Assembly: GCF_006120725.1 (NCBI RefSeq)
Contig: NZ_SWMU01000002.1
Coordinates: 543,858 to 607,857 of the forward strand
DNA from: Mesohalobacter halotolerans
Lineage (GTDB): Bacteria > Bacteroidota > Bacteroidia > Flavobacteriales > Flavobacteriaceae
DNA: 64,000 nt
Direction: 5' to 3'
Both the position numbers and the translations under genes were made by a program. Below the pieces are notes generated by a model. The model saw only the letters and a list, made by a program, of their open reading frames with translations, did no database searches and was not told the origin of the DNA. Of this stretch, positions 1 to 11,900 are shown piece after piece. Within the stretch, counting starts at the first letter, position 1. Each line of letters begins with the position of its first letter.

Positions 1-82
1 TCTAAATTATTGTATAAATTATCCAATAAATAAAGTGTAATAACCAAGGTGATTTTAGAGTTCAGAACTCTTTAAAATAAGG

Positions 83-169
83 TTAAATGACTTTTAATTC
101 AACCGTTTTCTGTTTTTGTCCGTCACATGAAGAAAAAAAGTAATGTTGTTGTTGAAATTAAAAATTCAT
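83..169 (-). pseudogene. N-terminal fragment of a propeller lipoprotein (copy 1)
   Basis: Read on the minus strand this is the first part of a lipoprotein: a start ATG at 167-169, a hydrophobic stretch, then a lipobox-like S-S-C-D-G-Q. It breaks off after V-E-L-K and runs into a stop. It matches the beginning of the longer remnant at 15621-16052, with which it shares a 127-bp repeat. In both copies the signal peptide and the lipobox are in different frames, with a frame change inside a poly-T run. The fragment cannot make a working protein. It is best seen as a by-product of the duplicated DNA. Confidence 0.6.
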
Positions 170-217
170 TATTAGTATTAAGTTTCAGCTCCCAAACCTC
201 GCCATTGAAGATACATA
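91..217. repeat. 127-bp direct repeat, copy 1
   Basis: Direct repeat of 15974-16100, with one mismatch in 127 positions (t/a at 127 here). Its right edge lies 2 bp before the G of a GTT core (220-222). The other copy likewise ends 2 bp before a GTT core. Homology stops sharply at both ends, so the element is a defined block and not part of a larger segmental duplication. Confidence 0.9.
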
Positions 218-219
218 GT

Positions 220-229
220 GTTGTGCGTA
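220..229 (-). other. Half attC-like site (core) at the end of the endonuclease cassette
   Basis: The ten bases GTTGTGCGTA are an exact inverted repeat of TACGCACAAC at 1467-1476, so the two cores bracket the 393-residue gene. On the minus strand the core follows the stop codon by about 27 bp, the usual place for the R'' part of an attC. The rest of an attC is missing here: the 127-bp repeat begins 2 bp further on. The pairing is seen directly. The integron reading is inference. Confidence 0.6.
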
Positions 230-256
230 GGTTTTATTCTACATTTTTGTTTTTAA

Positions 257-1438
257 TTAATTAATATTCTCTTTCAGTTCTTTTACAAATTTATCAATAT
301 CATCATCTGGATAAACATAATATAAAGTGCAATTATTTTCTTCACATAGTCTTTTTTTTCTTTCGTCTCTTTCTTGCCCTTTTTTAAATGCTGTTTCACC
401 TCCGAAATATTCAATTGGTTTTTGATGTTGTGTACCTTGATATTCAATTGCTATATTTAATTCGGGAATGAAAATATCAAAATGTTGTAAACCAAGCCAT
501 TCAGGACTTCCGTGATGAACTACAATATAATTTTTTAGACTCTTTTTTATTTTATAAAATAGTAGAGTTTCTGATATCCAACCTTCTCCAATTTTAGGTA
601 ATTCTCTTTCTTCCCTAATTTCATTTTCGATACTTCTTATCTTAAATTTTACAATTTTGAAAAGTGGCGTGTGAGTTTCAGGTAAATCAATTTTATAATA
701 CTCATAATTTTTTTCACCTATTTTACTTGGATAAAAACAAGGCAAATCATTATTATTATAAGTTACTGCATTATATTTATTTTTTCTATCCATTGTGGTC
801 ATATGATGACCATCATCGCCGTAAAATTCTAATTTAGAATCTGTAATTCGCCAAAGTTTTTTTTTATTTTTATAGTCAATTGCAACTATTTCAGGAAATA
901 ATCCTAATAAATAGTTTAAGAATTGCTTTCTCTTAAATTCTTCAAAAGTAAACTTTTCTATGTTTGGGAAAAATTTATAGTAGTATTCGTAATATATACT
1001 AAAACCCGGAAATTGTGAGGACTCAAAATGCTTTTCTAATTTGTCATAAATATTTCTGCTTATATCTTTTTTAGTGAATTTATTATACCAAGGAATAATA
1101 GAGCTGATATTGAGAGTGTATAATACTTCATTGTTAATAACATTTTTATTATACTTTCTTTCATACCAATGATAAAACAAAAGATTATTTGTTTCTTGAA
1201 ACTGACGATTTAATAAAGTGTTTTCTAAAATTATATCAAAAGTATCTTTTGTTTTGGAGTGTAGTTGATTGATTAATGTATGTTCATCTAATAGACCAAC
1301 ATATTTTAATTGCGCTTTATCGACTTTTTCAATAAAATCTTCTTCAGAAATCGCTAATCTTTTAGCCGAATATTTGGGATGATAAAATCCATCCTTTAAT
1401 TTAATTTCTTCAGATATTTTTTGGTAATTAGTTGTCAA
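257..1438 (-). CDS. PD-(D/E)XK (Vsr/DUF559-like) endonuclease-domain protein
   Basis: 393 residues. The first 270 residues are not recognised. The last 100 carry a nuclease-like pattern: a D-I-F-I-P strand, then I-A-I-E-Y-Q-G-x-Q-H, then a basic segment (K-K-G-Q-E-R-D-E-R-K-K-R-L-C-E-E-N-N) and a Y-Y-V-Y-P strand. The acidic-E-x-Q-G-x-Q-H arrangement is typical of Vsr/DUF559-type PD-(D/E)XK folds used in DNA repair, defence and mobile-element enzymes. No signal peptide is present, so it should be cytoplasmic. It is the only gene between two complementary GTTGTGC-type cores, so it is probably the payload of a gene cassette. The stop codon lies about 27 bp before the core. The DNA is very AT-rich. 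It could act in phage defence, but the sequence alone does not show a role. Confidence 0.7.
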   Translation of the reverse strand: MTTNYQKISEEIKLKDGFYHPKYSAKRLAISEEDFIEKVDKAQLKYVGLLDEHTLINQLHSKTKDTFDIILENTLLNRQFQETNNLLFYHWYERKYNKNVINNEVLYTLNISSIIPWYNKFTKKDISRNIYDKLEKHFESSQFPGFSIYYEYYYKFFPNIEKFTFEEFKRKQFLNYLLGLFPEIVAIDYKNKKKLWRITDSKLEFYGDDGHHMTTMDRKNKYNAVTYNNNDLPCFYPSKIGEKNYEYYKIDLPETHTPLFKIVKFKIRSIENEIREERELPKIGEGWISETLLFYKIKKSLKNYIVVHHGSPEWLGLQHFDIFIPELNIAIEYQGTQHQKPIEYFGGETAFKKGQERDERKKRLCEENNCTLYYVYPDDDIDKFVKELKENIN

Positions 1439-1466
1439 CTTTATTTCATATGGGTTTTTTTCAACT

Positions 1467-1602
1467 TACGCACAACGGATTTGTATATGAAAAGTAGCGG
1501 ATAATTAGCACTAATTTTTCGGATTACGACTCACCTCTAATTTATTCATTTTGTTTCGATAAGGCGATTAAACCGCTATTTTTTATATACGTTGTTATGG
1601 GC
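1467..1602 (-). other. attC-like recombination site A (about 136 bp palindrome)
   Basis: The ends are TACGCACAAC (1467-1476) and GTTATGGGC (1594-1602), matching the RYYYAAC...GTTRRRY plan of integron attC sites except for one base in the second core. Inside, GTATATGAAAAGTAGCGG (1483-1500) pairs with 1573-1590 at 16 of 18 positions, leaving a central loop of about 70 bases. The length is close to that of Vibrio-type attC sites. Site B at 16777-16910 has the same build. The 133-codon pseudogene upstream on the minus strand runs into this site. Confidence 0.65.
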
Positions 1603-1977
1603 TGGTTTTATCAGATGTGTTTTATAAAATTCAATTAATTTAGTTTTATGTTCTTTGCTTCTAATTCTTACGCTTAGAGATGGACAATCCTCAATAAATA
1701 CAACATTTTCCTGTGCACAAAAGTCCTTTAGTAGATTTATTTGGCTTTTAAAATAGACAGGGTTTTCACGCTTGCCCCAGGTATAAATAATTTTTTCTAA
1801 GTCATTTCCTTTAATAAATGCTTTAATTTCCTCAAAATGTTAAGTAAGGTTACATTTTTTAGCCGTAAATAAGTTTTGGTCTGAATACCCTTTTCCGCAT
1901 ATCTCATTTCTGTAACTTTCATCTTTTAATACAGCTGATTTTATAATATCTGTACTTCCAAACTTATTATCTTTCAT
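1576..1977 (-). pseudogene. Broken cassette gene of unknown function (in-frame TAA)
   Basis: A 133-codon reading frame on the minus strand, too broken to stand out as one ORF. It starts M-K-D-N-K-F-G-S-T-D-I-I-K-S and has a single in-frame TAA at 1840-1842. It then continues with good coding sequence (H-F-E-E-I-K-A-F-I-K-G-N-D-L-E-K-I-I-Y-T-W-G-K-R) and ends inside attC-like site A. Except for the stop the frame is clean, so the damage is recent or the first 45 codons form a separate small protein. The family is not recognised. Its cassette lacks an upstream core before the PorP gene, so the cassette is probably truncated at its 5' side. Confidence 0.6.
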
Positions 1978-2008
1978 AAACATTTACAAAACGCCTACGT
2001 AAATATTT

Positions 2009-2971
2009 TTAATAATCAGGACAACCATAACATTTTCTGCCTTGACCAAAATCGTAAAAAACAGATAACTCATAAACTCCTCCCGTACGCCCGATATTAG
2101 TTGTGTTAAAATCATAAGAATAAGCAATTCTAAAACCTTTCCAATCAAATCCAAAGAAACCATTAATGGACGTTAGAGTATGGCTTTGAAAACCACTTTT
2201 GATAGGGTTTGTCGCACCTAAAGCTCCGAAATAGAAACTATTATATTTTACTTTGCCACCAACATCCATGCGATTGTAGTCACCTTGTATCATAGCATTA
2301 AATAATCCATACACTTCCACTTTACTTCTGTAGCCTGTCGGAATTTTGTATGAACCATGCAAAGAAGCAAATATATCCAGTGACTCTTCTCCTTCAAAGG
2401 TCATACTAATATTTGGTTGATTCAAATGTAATACAGAAAGCCCTATCCAGGAATCTTCATTGTATAACAAAAAAGAGGTTCCAATATCATAAAATATGCG
2501 TGAATCATTAAGGTTCACCTGATCCATACTAGTAGGGTTGATGATCCCTTGATACAAATTTATCTGATCTTCTAGTAATAAATTTTGGAATCCGAAATCT
2601 TTTAATCCTAAACCAAACGATAGGCTTGGTCTGAAATACCATTCAGAAGTTAATTGTAATTCATAAGCATAATTAATGTTTATTTGAGTTAAATTATATC
2701 GCGTTGTTGTTTCTTTATGATTAAGTATGCTTATACCTAAACCGCTATCGATTTCTTCAAACCAATTATCTACAAATGCGTACTGGGTATTGATACTAAA
2801 ATTAAGGCCCGGCCACTGTGTCCTGTGAATGATTCCAGCTCGTGTTGACTTTTTAGCACCAGTAAAACTCGAATTAAGTGTTTCAGGGATCATGAAGTAT
2901 TGAGTAAATATTGGATCTTGAGCGTAGCCAAAGGTAGAAATTAGTAAAAAAATTATTAATATATTTCTCAT
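2009..2971 (-). CDS. PorP/SprF family T9SS outer-membrane protein
   Basis: 320 residues with a cleavable signal peptide (ends F-G-Y-A-Q). The N-terminus D-P-I-F-T-Q-Y-F-M-I-P-E-T-L-N-S-S-F-T-G and the R-T-Q-W-P-G motif are hallmarks of the PorP/SprF family. The remainder alternates polar and aromatic residues, as expected of an outer-membrane beta barrel, and ends in an aromatic-rich strand. In Flavobacterium, SprF is needed to export the SprB adhesin. Here the gene starts 6 bp after the giant adhesin ends, on the same strand. It is therefore probably the dedicated partner that anchors or exports that adhesin. The ATG at 2971 directly precedes the hydrophobic signal segment. Confidence 0.9.
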   Translation of the reverse strand: MRNILIIFLLISTFGYAQDPIFTQYFMIPETLNSSFTGAKKSTRAGIIHRTQWPGLNFSINTQYAFVDNWFEEIDSGLGISILNHKETTTRYNLTQININYAYELQLTSEWYFRPSLSFGLGLKDFGFQNLLLEDQINLYQGIINPTSMDQVNLNDSRIFYDIGTSFLLYNEDSWIGLSVLHLNQPNISMTFEGEESLDIFASLHGSYKIPTGYRSKVEVYGLFNAMIQGDYNRMDVGGKVKYNSFYFGALGATNPIKSGFQSHTLTSINGFFGFDWKGFRIAYSYDFNTTNIGRTGGVYELSVFYDFGQGRKCYGCPDY

Positions 2972-2977
2972 AAAAAA

Positions 2978-5900
2978 TTATTTGATCAAGGTAACAGGAC
3001 CGTTAAGCTTTATCGTTTCACCAGCATATGTGGTTGCTTCTACAACAATGATATAGTTGCCATTTTCTGCGGGTCTTCCATCAATAGTTCCATCCCAACC
3101 TGTTAATGTATCATCTTTACCAGTTTCAATATATATTAGAGACCCAAAAGTATCGTAAACAGACATTTTAACATCTTCAAAACAAAGTGTAACAGGCCGT
3201 ATAGTATCGTTCATGCCGTCACCATTTGGAGTGAAAGCATTCGGTAATACAATATCATATCCTTTGGTTATTTCTAATATCTCTGAGTGAGTTTTAGTAC
3301 ATCCAAATGCATACTCTACAGTTAATTCAACTTGATAAGTGCCAGCTCTATTATAGGTATGAGATGGATTGGGGTCGCCATTAACAACAGCAGACCCATC
3401 GCCAAAGTCCCATGACAGATTGACTATATCTCCTGTTGATTCACTTATAAAACTCACAGGTTCTTCAAAACTTAATACATCACATAAATTACTATTAGGG
3501 GAAGAGTAGTTAAACGATGCGTTTCCAATCTCTGGAAGATCTACTGTCACATCTACTTCAATTGGAGGGCAGCTATTAGATAAACTTTCTTGGTCATGTA
3601 TAAAGGCTGTATAAACGCCTGATTCTGTCGTTTGCATACATTCTTGATTAACTGGATCGCATTGATCACCGGCAGACCAGGTTATTTCATAAGGTGGTAT
3701 ACCACCGGAAACAAATACATAATTTATTTGAGTAATTGTATTTGAACTGCAATCTGAATTAATATCATTAGTAATAAAAGCATCTAGGGGTTCTGGCCTT
3801 GTTAAAGTGACTTCAGTAGGCTCCTCATCACTCAGACAGCCGTTATCATCAGTAACATCAACAAAATAAGTGCCGGGTGTCAGACCTTCGAGGCACCATA
3901 TCCCACCCTCTGTCTCAGTCCAATCGTTACCAATAGGAAAAGGATTAGTGCCTCCGGTTATACTTATGCATATAGAACCATTTGAATAACTTCTATCAGG
4001 TGAACATGTTGGGTTATTGACAGATTCAATATTGTAAACTAACTCATTTGGTTCAGGTATGGGAATACTGTTTGAGTAGGTACAATCATTTGCATCCGTT
4101 ACTGTAAATACGTAATCACCACCGCCAACATTAAATTCACCGGTTCCTGTATATGGAGGTGTGCCACCACTGGCTGTTATTTCAACTGTTGCCGTTTCAC
4201 CAAAACATTCTACAGGCTCAATTATGCTAGCATCTGCAGTGAGTTCTGTTGGTTCTTGAATTGTGATAAGTTCAATAGAAGAGCAACCGTTAGCATCAGT
4301 AATAACGATTTCATGTTCTTCTCCGGCATTTAATGTATAATTGCCGGTTCCTATATATGGGGAAACACCACCTGATGCAGAAACATTATAAGTTGCCGTA
4401 TCCCCAAAACATGCTGCTGGATCTGATGTAAGTTCATGAAAAGTGGTTATCTGAGATGGAGCTTCTAATGTATAATTCAGAGTTATATCAGCTGGACAAT
4501 TATCATCATTTATGGTTAAGGTATAATCATCAGCCGAAAGATTCTCAAACTCTAATAGACTAGGAGTGCTTGGATCGCTATCTAAAACATTTCCTGGCGA
4601 AAATGAATAAGTAAAGCTTCCTGAACCTCCTGAAACATCTACTACTATAAAACCATCATTTGAATTAAAGCAGCTCACACCATATCCGTTATAATCTGAT
4701 ATAGTATCATTAATAGTTATAGGACTTCCTGTTTCTTCGATATTGTACACAGGAGAAATAAACTCACATCCGTTTGAATCAAATACCTTTAAAACATAAT
4801 TGCCTTCACAGGCGTTAGATATTGTATCTGAACCAGTATCTACTAAAATATCAAAATTACCCGAGCCATCAACACTCTCTGTGTACCATTCTAATACATT
4901 ATAAGGTTCTGTACCACCAGTAAGATCTACATCAATATATCCATCGCAATCTGGAGGTACATTGTTGCAGGATAAGTCGACTAAGGATACTAAATCAAAT
5001 GAAACTGGAGTTGGTGGTTCTATTAAATAATTATAAGTATATGTACAACCAAACGAATCAGTGATTTCAAGCGTGTATTCGCCTGGGCATAGATTAAACT
5101 GATCTTTATTTGAGGGATTACTTATATTACCATTTGTTGATGTCCAGTTATAAGTGAATGGTTCTAATCCTTCAGGACTTATTTCTATACTTCCTCCACA
5201 TAGTGGATCTGAATAACTACAGGATATATTTGAAATTTCAGCATTAACATTAGGAATTGGACCAACCGTAATTGTTATAGTAAAGTCATCACCAACACAT
5301 TGAGGTGTTGATGGATTAGATGTTGTGAAATATTTTGGAGTTACAGTATAAATGACTGTTTGAATATCATCTGTTGGGTTGTTAAGCACACCAGAATCAA
5401 AAAAGTCTTCGTCATTACCAACAGATCCTCCGGTTACTCCACCGGTTACACTTGGAGAGTTCCAGGAATACTTGGTAATTTCTGGGACAATAGTTTGATC
5501 GTCAGGCTCAATTCCATTTTGTGGACTTAACACATAGGAACTTGAATCACATATATCTACAATTATATCTGACACAAACGGTTTAGGTTCAACTGTAATT
5601 ACAGCATCAAAGTCAGGGCCAATACAACCATTAGCTTCTGGTGTTACAGTATAGGTTATTTGTTGAATCTGATTTGTTGTATTGATCAAGGTTTGAGAAA
5701 TAAACTCTTCTGGTGTGGTTTGATCTGACCAGCCAGTTAGATTTGCGTTTGGTGCAGAAACTACCCAGGTGTATTCTGTATCTTCTGGAACTATAGTAGT
5801 AGAATTAGGTACACCATCTTGTGGAGAGATAACAAATGTATCACCACTACACTGCGTATTCTGTAAGTCTGCTGAAGACGGAATAAAAGGACGAGGTTTA

Positions 5901-8900
5901 ACTTCAACTATTATTTCAAAAGGATCACCCTCACATCCATCTGAATCTGGAACTACTGTATAAGTTAATGCTTGAGTCTCAGAACTGGTATTAACAAGGG
6001 TTTGACTGATCTCATTCTGTTCGATCGCCTGATCACTTTCACCCGTTATATTTGGGTTATCTTCAACCGTCCAGGTATAAGTGGTTCCGTCTGGTACTAT
6101 TGTATTTCCGCTTGGAATTCCATTTTGAGGAGAAACCAAAAATGTATCTTCACTACAAATCGGGCTAGCCGTTAAATTTTCAATAATTGGTTTTGGACTT
6201 ATATTTACCTCGACTTCAAAAGCTTCTCCTATACAAGCTCCTGATTTAGGTATTACTTCATAGGTAATTGTTTTAGTCTCATTTGAAAGGTTAGTTATGT
6301 TTTGGCTAATTTGTGGAACTCCTGTGTTTTGATTACTATAACCTGTTAAATCGGCTAAATCAGATTGTCCAGAGAGTATACTCCAGGTATAAAGTGTATT
6401 AGCGGGAACAATTTCTTGTGGTATATTATTAGATGGATTAACCATAAAAGATTCCCCGCTGCATATACCAACTACCTTGTTATTGATAACGGGTTCAGGT
6501 TCGACTGTTATAGTGAGATCAAATGGATTGCCTTCACATCCATCTGACGACAACGGGGTTATTGTATAAACAACATCCTGAGAAGTATTAGTGGTATTAA
6601 TTAAACTTTGACTGATCTCGTCTTGCGCAATTGTTTGATCACTCTCACCTGTAATGTTTGGGTTGTTTTCTACTGACCATGTATAAGTTGTGTTATTAGG
6701 AACAATATCATTTCCATTCAAACCGCCACCATTAATAGGAGTATAAGTAAAGGTGTCATCAGAACAGATAGATTGATTAGCATCTGAAATCTCTGGATTT
6801 GGAAGAATAGTAATCATAAAAGTCTGAGATGTACCAGGACAATCTCCAAAATAAGGGGTAACCTTATATTCTATATCCTCTGCATTATTAGAAGCGTTTA
6901 TTATAATTTCTCCTGAAATTGGGACTGATAGGTTTTCTAAACCTGAGCTTGCCGTATAACCATTTAAATTTGAACCCGCATTGATCACTTCCCATTCATA
7001 CTGAATTTGGCTTGTTGGTTGGGTTGATGAATTAACAAAAATATCATCAAACGAAGACTGACTACAAATAGTTTGATCTTGTATTGGTTCTAAACTTGCA
7101 ACAGGATTTACTGATACAGTAACAGTAAAAGGATCTCCTTGACAACCTGATGCTGTTGAAGTAGCTGTAACTTCATAATCTACGGTAGCTATTGCATCCG
7201 TTGTGTTGACAAGCGTACCTGCAATTTCATCTGTCCCTGTATCTCCAATTGTTGCTCCATTTACTGTTCCATTAATATTGGTAACTTCCCAAGTAAAATC
7301 ACTTACGAGGCCGTTCCCTCCATTATTAATATTTTCCTGTGGATCAAAACTAAAAGAAGAACCGGAGCAGACCTCAGGCGTTGATGGTATTCCTTCCGGT
7401 TCTGAATTAACATTAATCGTTACGATAAATGCATCACCTTCACATCCGTTATCGCCTTCGGGAACGAAAGTATAGACTACATCCAAATCATTTCCGCTAA
7501 CATTCTCCCAGATATCATTGACGATAGCGTCAGCAGATAAACCATTTTGTACCGTTACATTACTACTGCCTCCGGTAAGACCTACAGAAGATATGTTCGT
7601 TAAGTTGTAAGTACCTACACTTGGACCATCTGTATCATTGCTGAGGGTTAAACCTACCGGTTCGTTACTACAAATTGTTGCTGTTTGTTCATTAACAACT
7701 GGTTCCGGATTAATAGTAGCTGTAACTGTAAAAGAATCTCCCTCGCAACCTTCATTAGATACAGGTATTACGGTATAGATAACATCAACTGGTGCATTGG
7801 TAGTATTAGTAAAAGAATCATCTGAAAGATCAGCTGCATCTAATCCATCTTCTACTTGAGCATTACCGCTGGATACGCTCAAACCGTTTAATTGGAGGTC
7901 TGTTATATTATAGGTTCCTGCAACTATGTTTGTGCTTGATTCAAAATCAACATCTAATGTAGAATCACTACATACACTTACTGTTTGATCAGCTACCAAT
8001 GGTTCCGGATTAACTATTACCGTAATATTAAATGGCGATCCTTCACAACCGGACAATGTTGAAGTTGGTGTAACTTCATAATCTACTGTAGCTGCCGCAT
8101 CCGTTGAGTTCACAAGCGTTCCTGTAATTTCATCCGTCCCTGTATCACCAATTGTTGCTCCGCTTACTGTTCCGGTTATATTAGTAATTTCCCAAGTAAA
8201 ATCACTTACTAGCCCATTACCTCCATTATTAATATTTTCTTGTGGATCAAAGTTAAAAGAAAAACCAGAGCACACCTCAGGTGTTGACGATATTCCTTCC
8301 GGTTCTGAATTAACAGTAATCGTTACGGTAAATGCGTCACCTTCACAACCGTTATCGCCTACGGGGACAAAAGTATAAACAACATCCAATGCTGCTGATG
8401 TCAGGTTCTCCCAGGAATCGTCTCCTATGGCATCAGCTGACAGGCCATCTTCAATCTCTTGATTACTTCCTCCTGCAGTTAAGCCACTCTCAGGTACGAT
8501 ATCAATCAAATTATAAGTTGCCACACTGGGACTATCCGTATCATCTCCAAGGGTTAAACCTACCGGTTCGTTACTGCAAATTGTTGCTGTTTGGTCATTG
8601 ACAACTGGTTCCGGGTTTATAGTTGCTGTGACTGTAAAAGCAGCTCCTTCCACGCCTTCCGAGCTTACAGGTATGACAGTATAAATTACATCAACAGTTA
8701 AGCTTGTAGTATTGGTAAATGAGTCGTCAGCAAGGTCAGCGGCATCTAATCCATTTTCTACCTGTGCATTTCCGCCAGATACGATCAAACTATTCAGTTG
8801 TAGATCAGTTACATTATATGTAGTACCTGTATTAGAGCCTGAAGAATTAAAATTTTCGCCCAATGGAGAATCACTACATACACTTACTGTTTGATCGTCC

Positions 8901-11900
8901 ACGACGGGCTCAGGATTAACTGATATAGTAATAGTAAAAGGATTTCCCTGACAACCTGATGTTGAAGTTGGTGTAACTTCATAATCTACGGAAGCTACTG
9001 CATCTGAGGTATTGACAAGTGTACCTATAACTTCATCTGTCCCTGTATCACCAATTGTTGCTCCGCTTACTGTTCCGGTTATATCACTAACTACCCAGGC
9101 AAAATTACTTATTACCCCATTACCATTATTAATATTTTCTTGTGGATCAAAACTAAAAGAAGAACCGGAGCAGACCTCAGGCGATGAATCTATTCCTTCC
9201 GGTTCTGGATTAATAGTGATCGTTACGGTAAATGCATCACCTTCACACCCGTTATTGCCTAAGGGAACGAAAGTGTAGACGACATCCAGATCGTTTCCGC
9301 TAAGATTCTCCCAAGTATCATTAACAATAGCGTCAGAAGCTAGACCATTTTGTTCCGTTACATTACTACTGTCACCTGTTAAGCCACTCTCAGATACGAT
9401 ATCAATCAAATTATAAGTAGCCACACTGGGAGTATCCGTATCATCTCCAAGGGTTAAACCTACCGGTTCGTTACTGCAAATTGTTGCTGTTTGGTCATTG
9501 ACAACTGGTTCCGGGTTTATAGTTGCTGTGACTGTAAAAGGATCACCCTCGCAACCATCATCTGATACAGGTACAACAGTATAGATAACATTAACAGGTG
9601 CATTTGTAGTGTTAGTAAAAGAATCATCTGAAAGATCAGCTGCATCTAACCCGTCTTCTACTTGAGCATTACCACCGGATACGCTCAAATCGTTCAGTTG
9701 AAGGTCTGCTACATTATAGGTTCCCGCAGCTATGCTTGTGCTTGATTCAAAATCGACATCTAATGTAGAATCACTACATGCACTTACTGTTTGATCAGAT
9801 ACTACGGGCTCTGGATTAACTGATATAGTAATAGTAAAAGGATTTCCCTGACAACCTGATGCTATTGAAGTAGGTGTAACTTCATAATCTACGGAAGCTA
9901 CTGCATCTGAGGTATTGACAAGTGTACCTATAACTTCATCTGTCCCTGTATCACCAATTGTTGCTCCGCTTACTGTTCCGGTTATATCACTAACTACCCA
10001 GGCAAAATTACTTATTACCCCATTACCATTATTAATATTTTCTTGTGGATCAAAACTAAAAGAAGAACCGGAGCAGACCTCAGGCGATGAATCTATTCCT
10101 TCCGGTTCTGGATTAATAGTGATCGTTACGGTAAATGCATCACCTTCACACCCGTTATTGCCTAAGGGAACGAAAGTGTAGACGACATCCAGATCGTTTC
10201 CGCTAAGATTCTCCCAAGTATCATTAACAATAGCGTCAGAAGCTAGACCATTTTGTTCCGTTACATTACTACTGTCACCTGTTAAGCCACTCTCAGGTAC
10301 GATATCAATCAAATTATAAGTAGCCACATTGGGAGTATCCGTATCATCTCCAAGGGTTAAACCTACCGGTTCGTTACTGCAAATTGTTGCTGTTTGGTCA
10401 TTGACAACTGGTTCCGGGTTTATAGTTGCTGTGACTGTAAAAGCAGCTCCTTCCACGCCTTCTGAGCTTACAGGTATGACAGTATAGATAACATCAACCG
10501 GTGCATTTGTAATGTTAGTAAATGAGTCATCAGCAAGGTCAGCAGCGTTTAAGCCGTTTTCTTCTTGTGGACCTCCGCCAGAGATCGGTAAAGCGTTCAG
10601 TTCAAGGTCTGTTACATTGTAGCTTGTCACCGGTATCGTATTACCTGACCCAAAGTCAACCCCTAAGGCGGTGTCGCTACATACACTTACTGTTTGATCG
10701 TCCACGACGGGCTCAGGATTAACTGTTACTGTAATGGTAAAAGGAGCTCCTTCGCAACTAGATACTGTAGAGGTTGGTGTAACTTCATAATCTACGGTAG
10801 CTACTGCATCTGAGGTATTGACAAGTGTACCCATAACTTCATCTGTCCCTGTATCACCAATGTTTGCACCGCTTACTGTTCCGGTTGTATTAGTAATTTC
10901 CCAAGTAAAATCACTTACTAGCCCATTACCTCCATTATTAATGTTTTCTTGTGGGTCAAAATTAAAACCTACATTAGACGAAACTGTTTCGTTATAATCA
11001 ATTCCTACCGGTTCTGGATTAACAGTGATCGTTACGGTAAATTCATCACCTTCACATCCGTTATCGCCTACGGGAACGAAAGTGTAGACGACATTCAGAT
11101 CGTTTCCGCTAACATTCTCCCAGATATCATTGACGATAGCGTCAGCAGATAAACCATTTTGTACCGTTACATTACTACTGCCTCCGGTAAGACCTACAGA
11201 AGATATGTTCGTTAAGTTGTATGTACCTACACTTGGACTATCTGTATCATTGCTGAGGGTTAAACCTACCGGTTCGTTACTACAAATTGTTGCTATTTGG
11301 TCATTGACAACTGGTTCCGGATTAATAGTAGCTGTAACTGTAAAAGAATCTCCCTCGCAACCATCATCTGATACAGGTACAACAGTATAGAGTACATCAA
11401 CCGGTGCATTTGTAGTATTTGTAAAAGAATCATCTGAAAGATCAGCTGCATCTAACCCGTCTTCTACTTGAGCATTACCACCGGATACGCTCAAATCGTT
11501 CAGTTGAAGGTCTATTACATTATAGGTTCCCGCAGATATGCTTGTGCTTGATTGAAAATTGAAATCTAATGTAGAATCACTACATGCACTTACTGTTTGA
11601 TCAGATACTACGGGCTCTGGATTAACTGTTACGATGATAGTAAATGGGACTCCCTCACAACCTTCACTGGATACAGGTGTCACGTCATAAATTATATATT
11701 CAAAGGCATTTGAAGTATTGGTAAGTTGTTGATTTATTTCTGTTTGAGGTGAAGATACAGAACTTTCTCCACCTACATTAGGGTTAGATCCTACTGTCCA
11801 GATGTACGTTGTGCCTATTGGTAAAATATCTCCATCTACTCCGTTGGCTGGCGAGATATTAAATATCTCGCCTGAACAAATTTCAGCTGTTTTATTATTT

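Noticed and set aside
8332..11390. Several open frames of 60-90 codons on the plus strand within the adhesin gene
   Set aside because: They are opposite-strand shadows of the repeat adhesin; two are identical only because the underlying repeats are.
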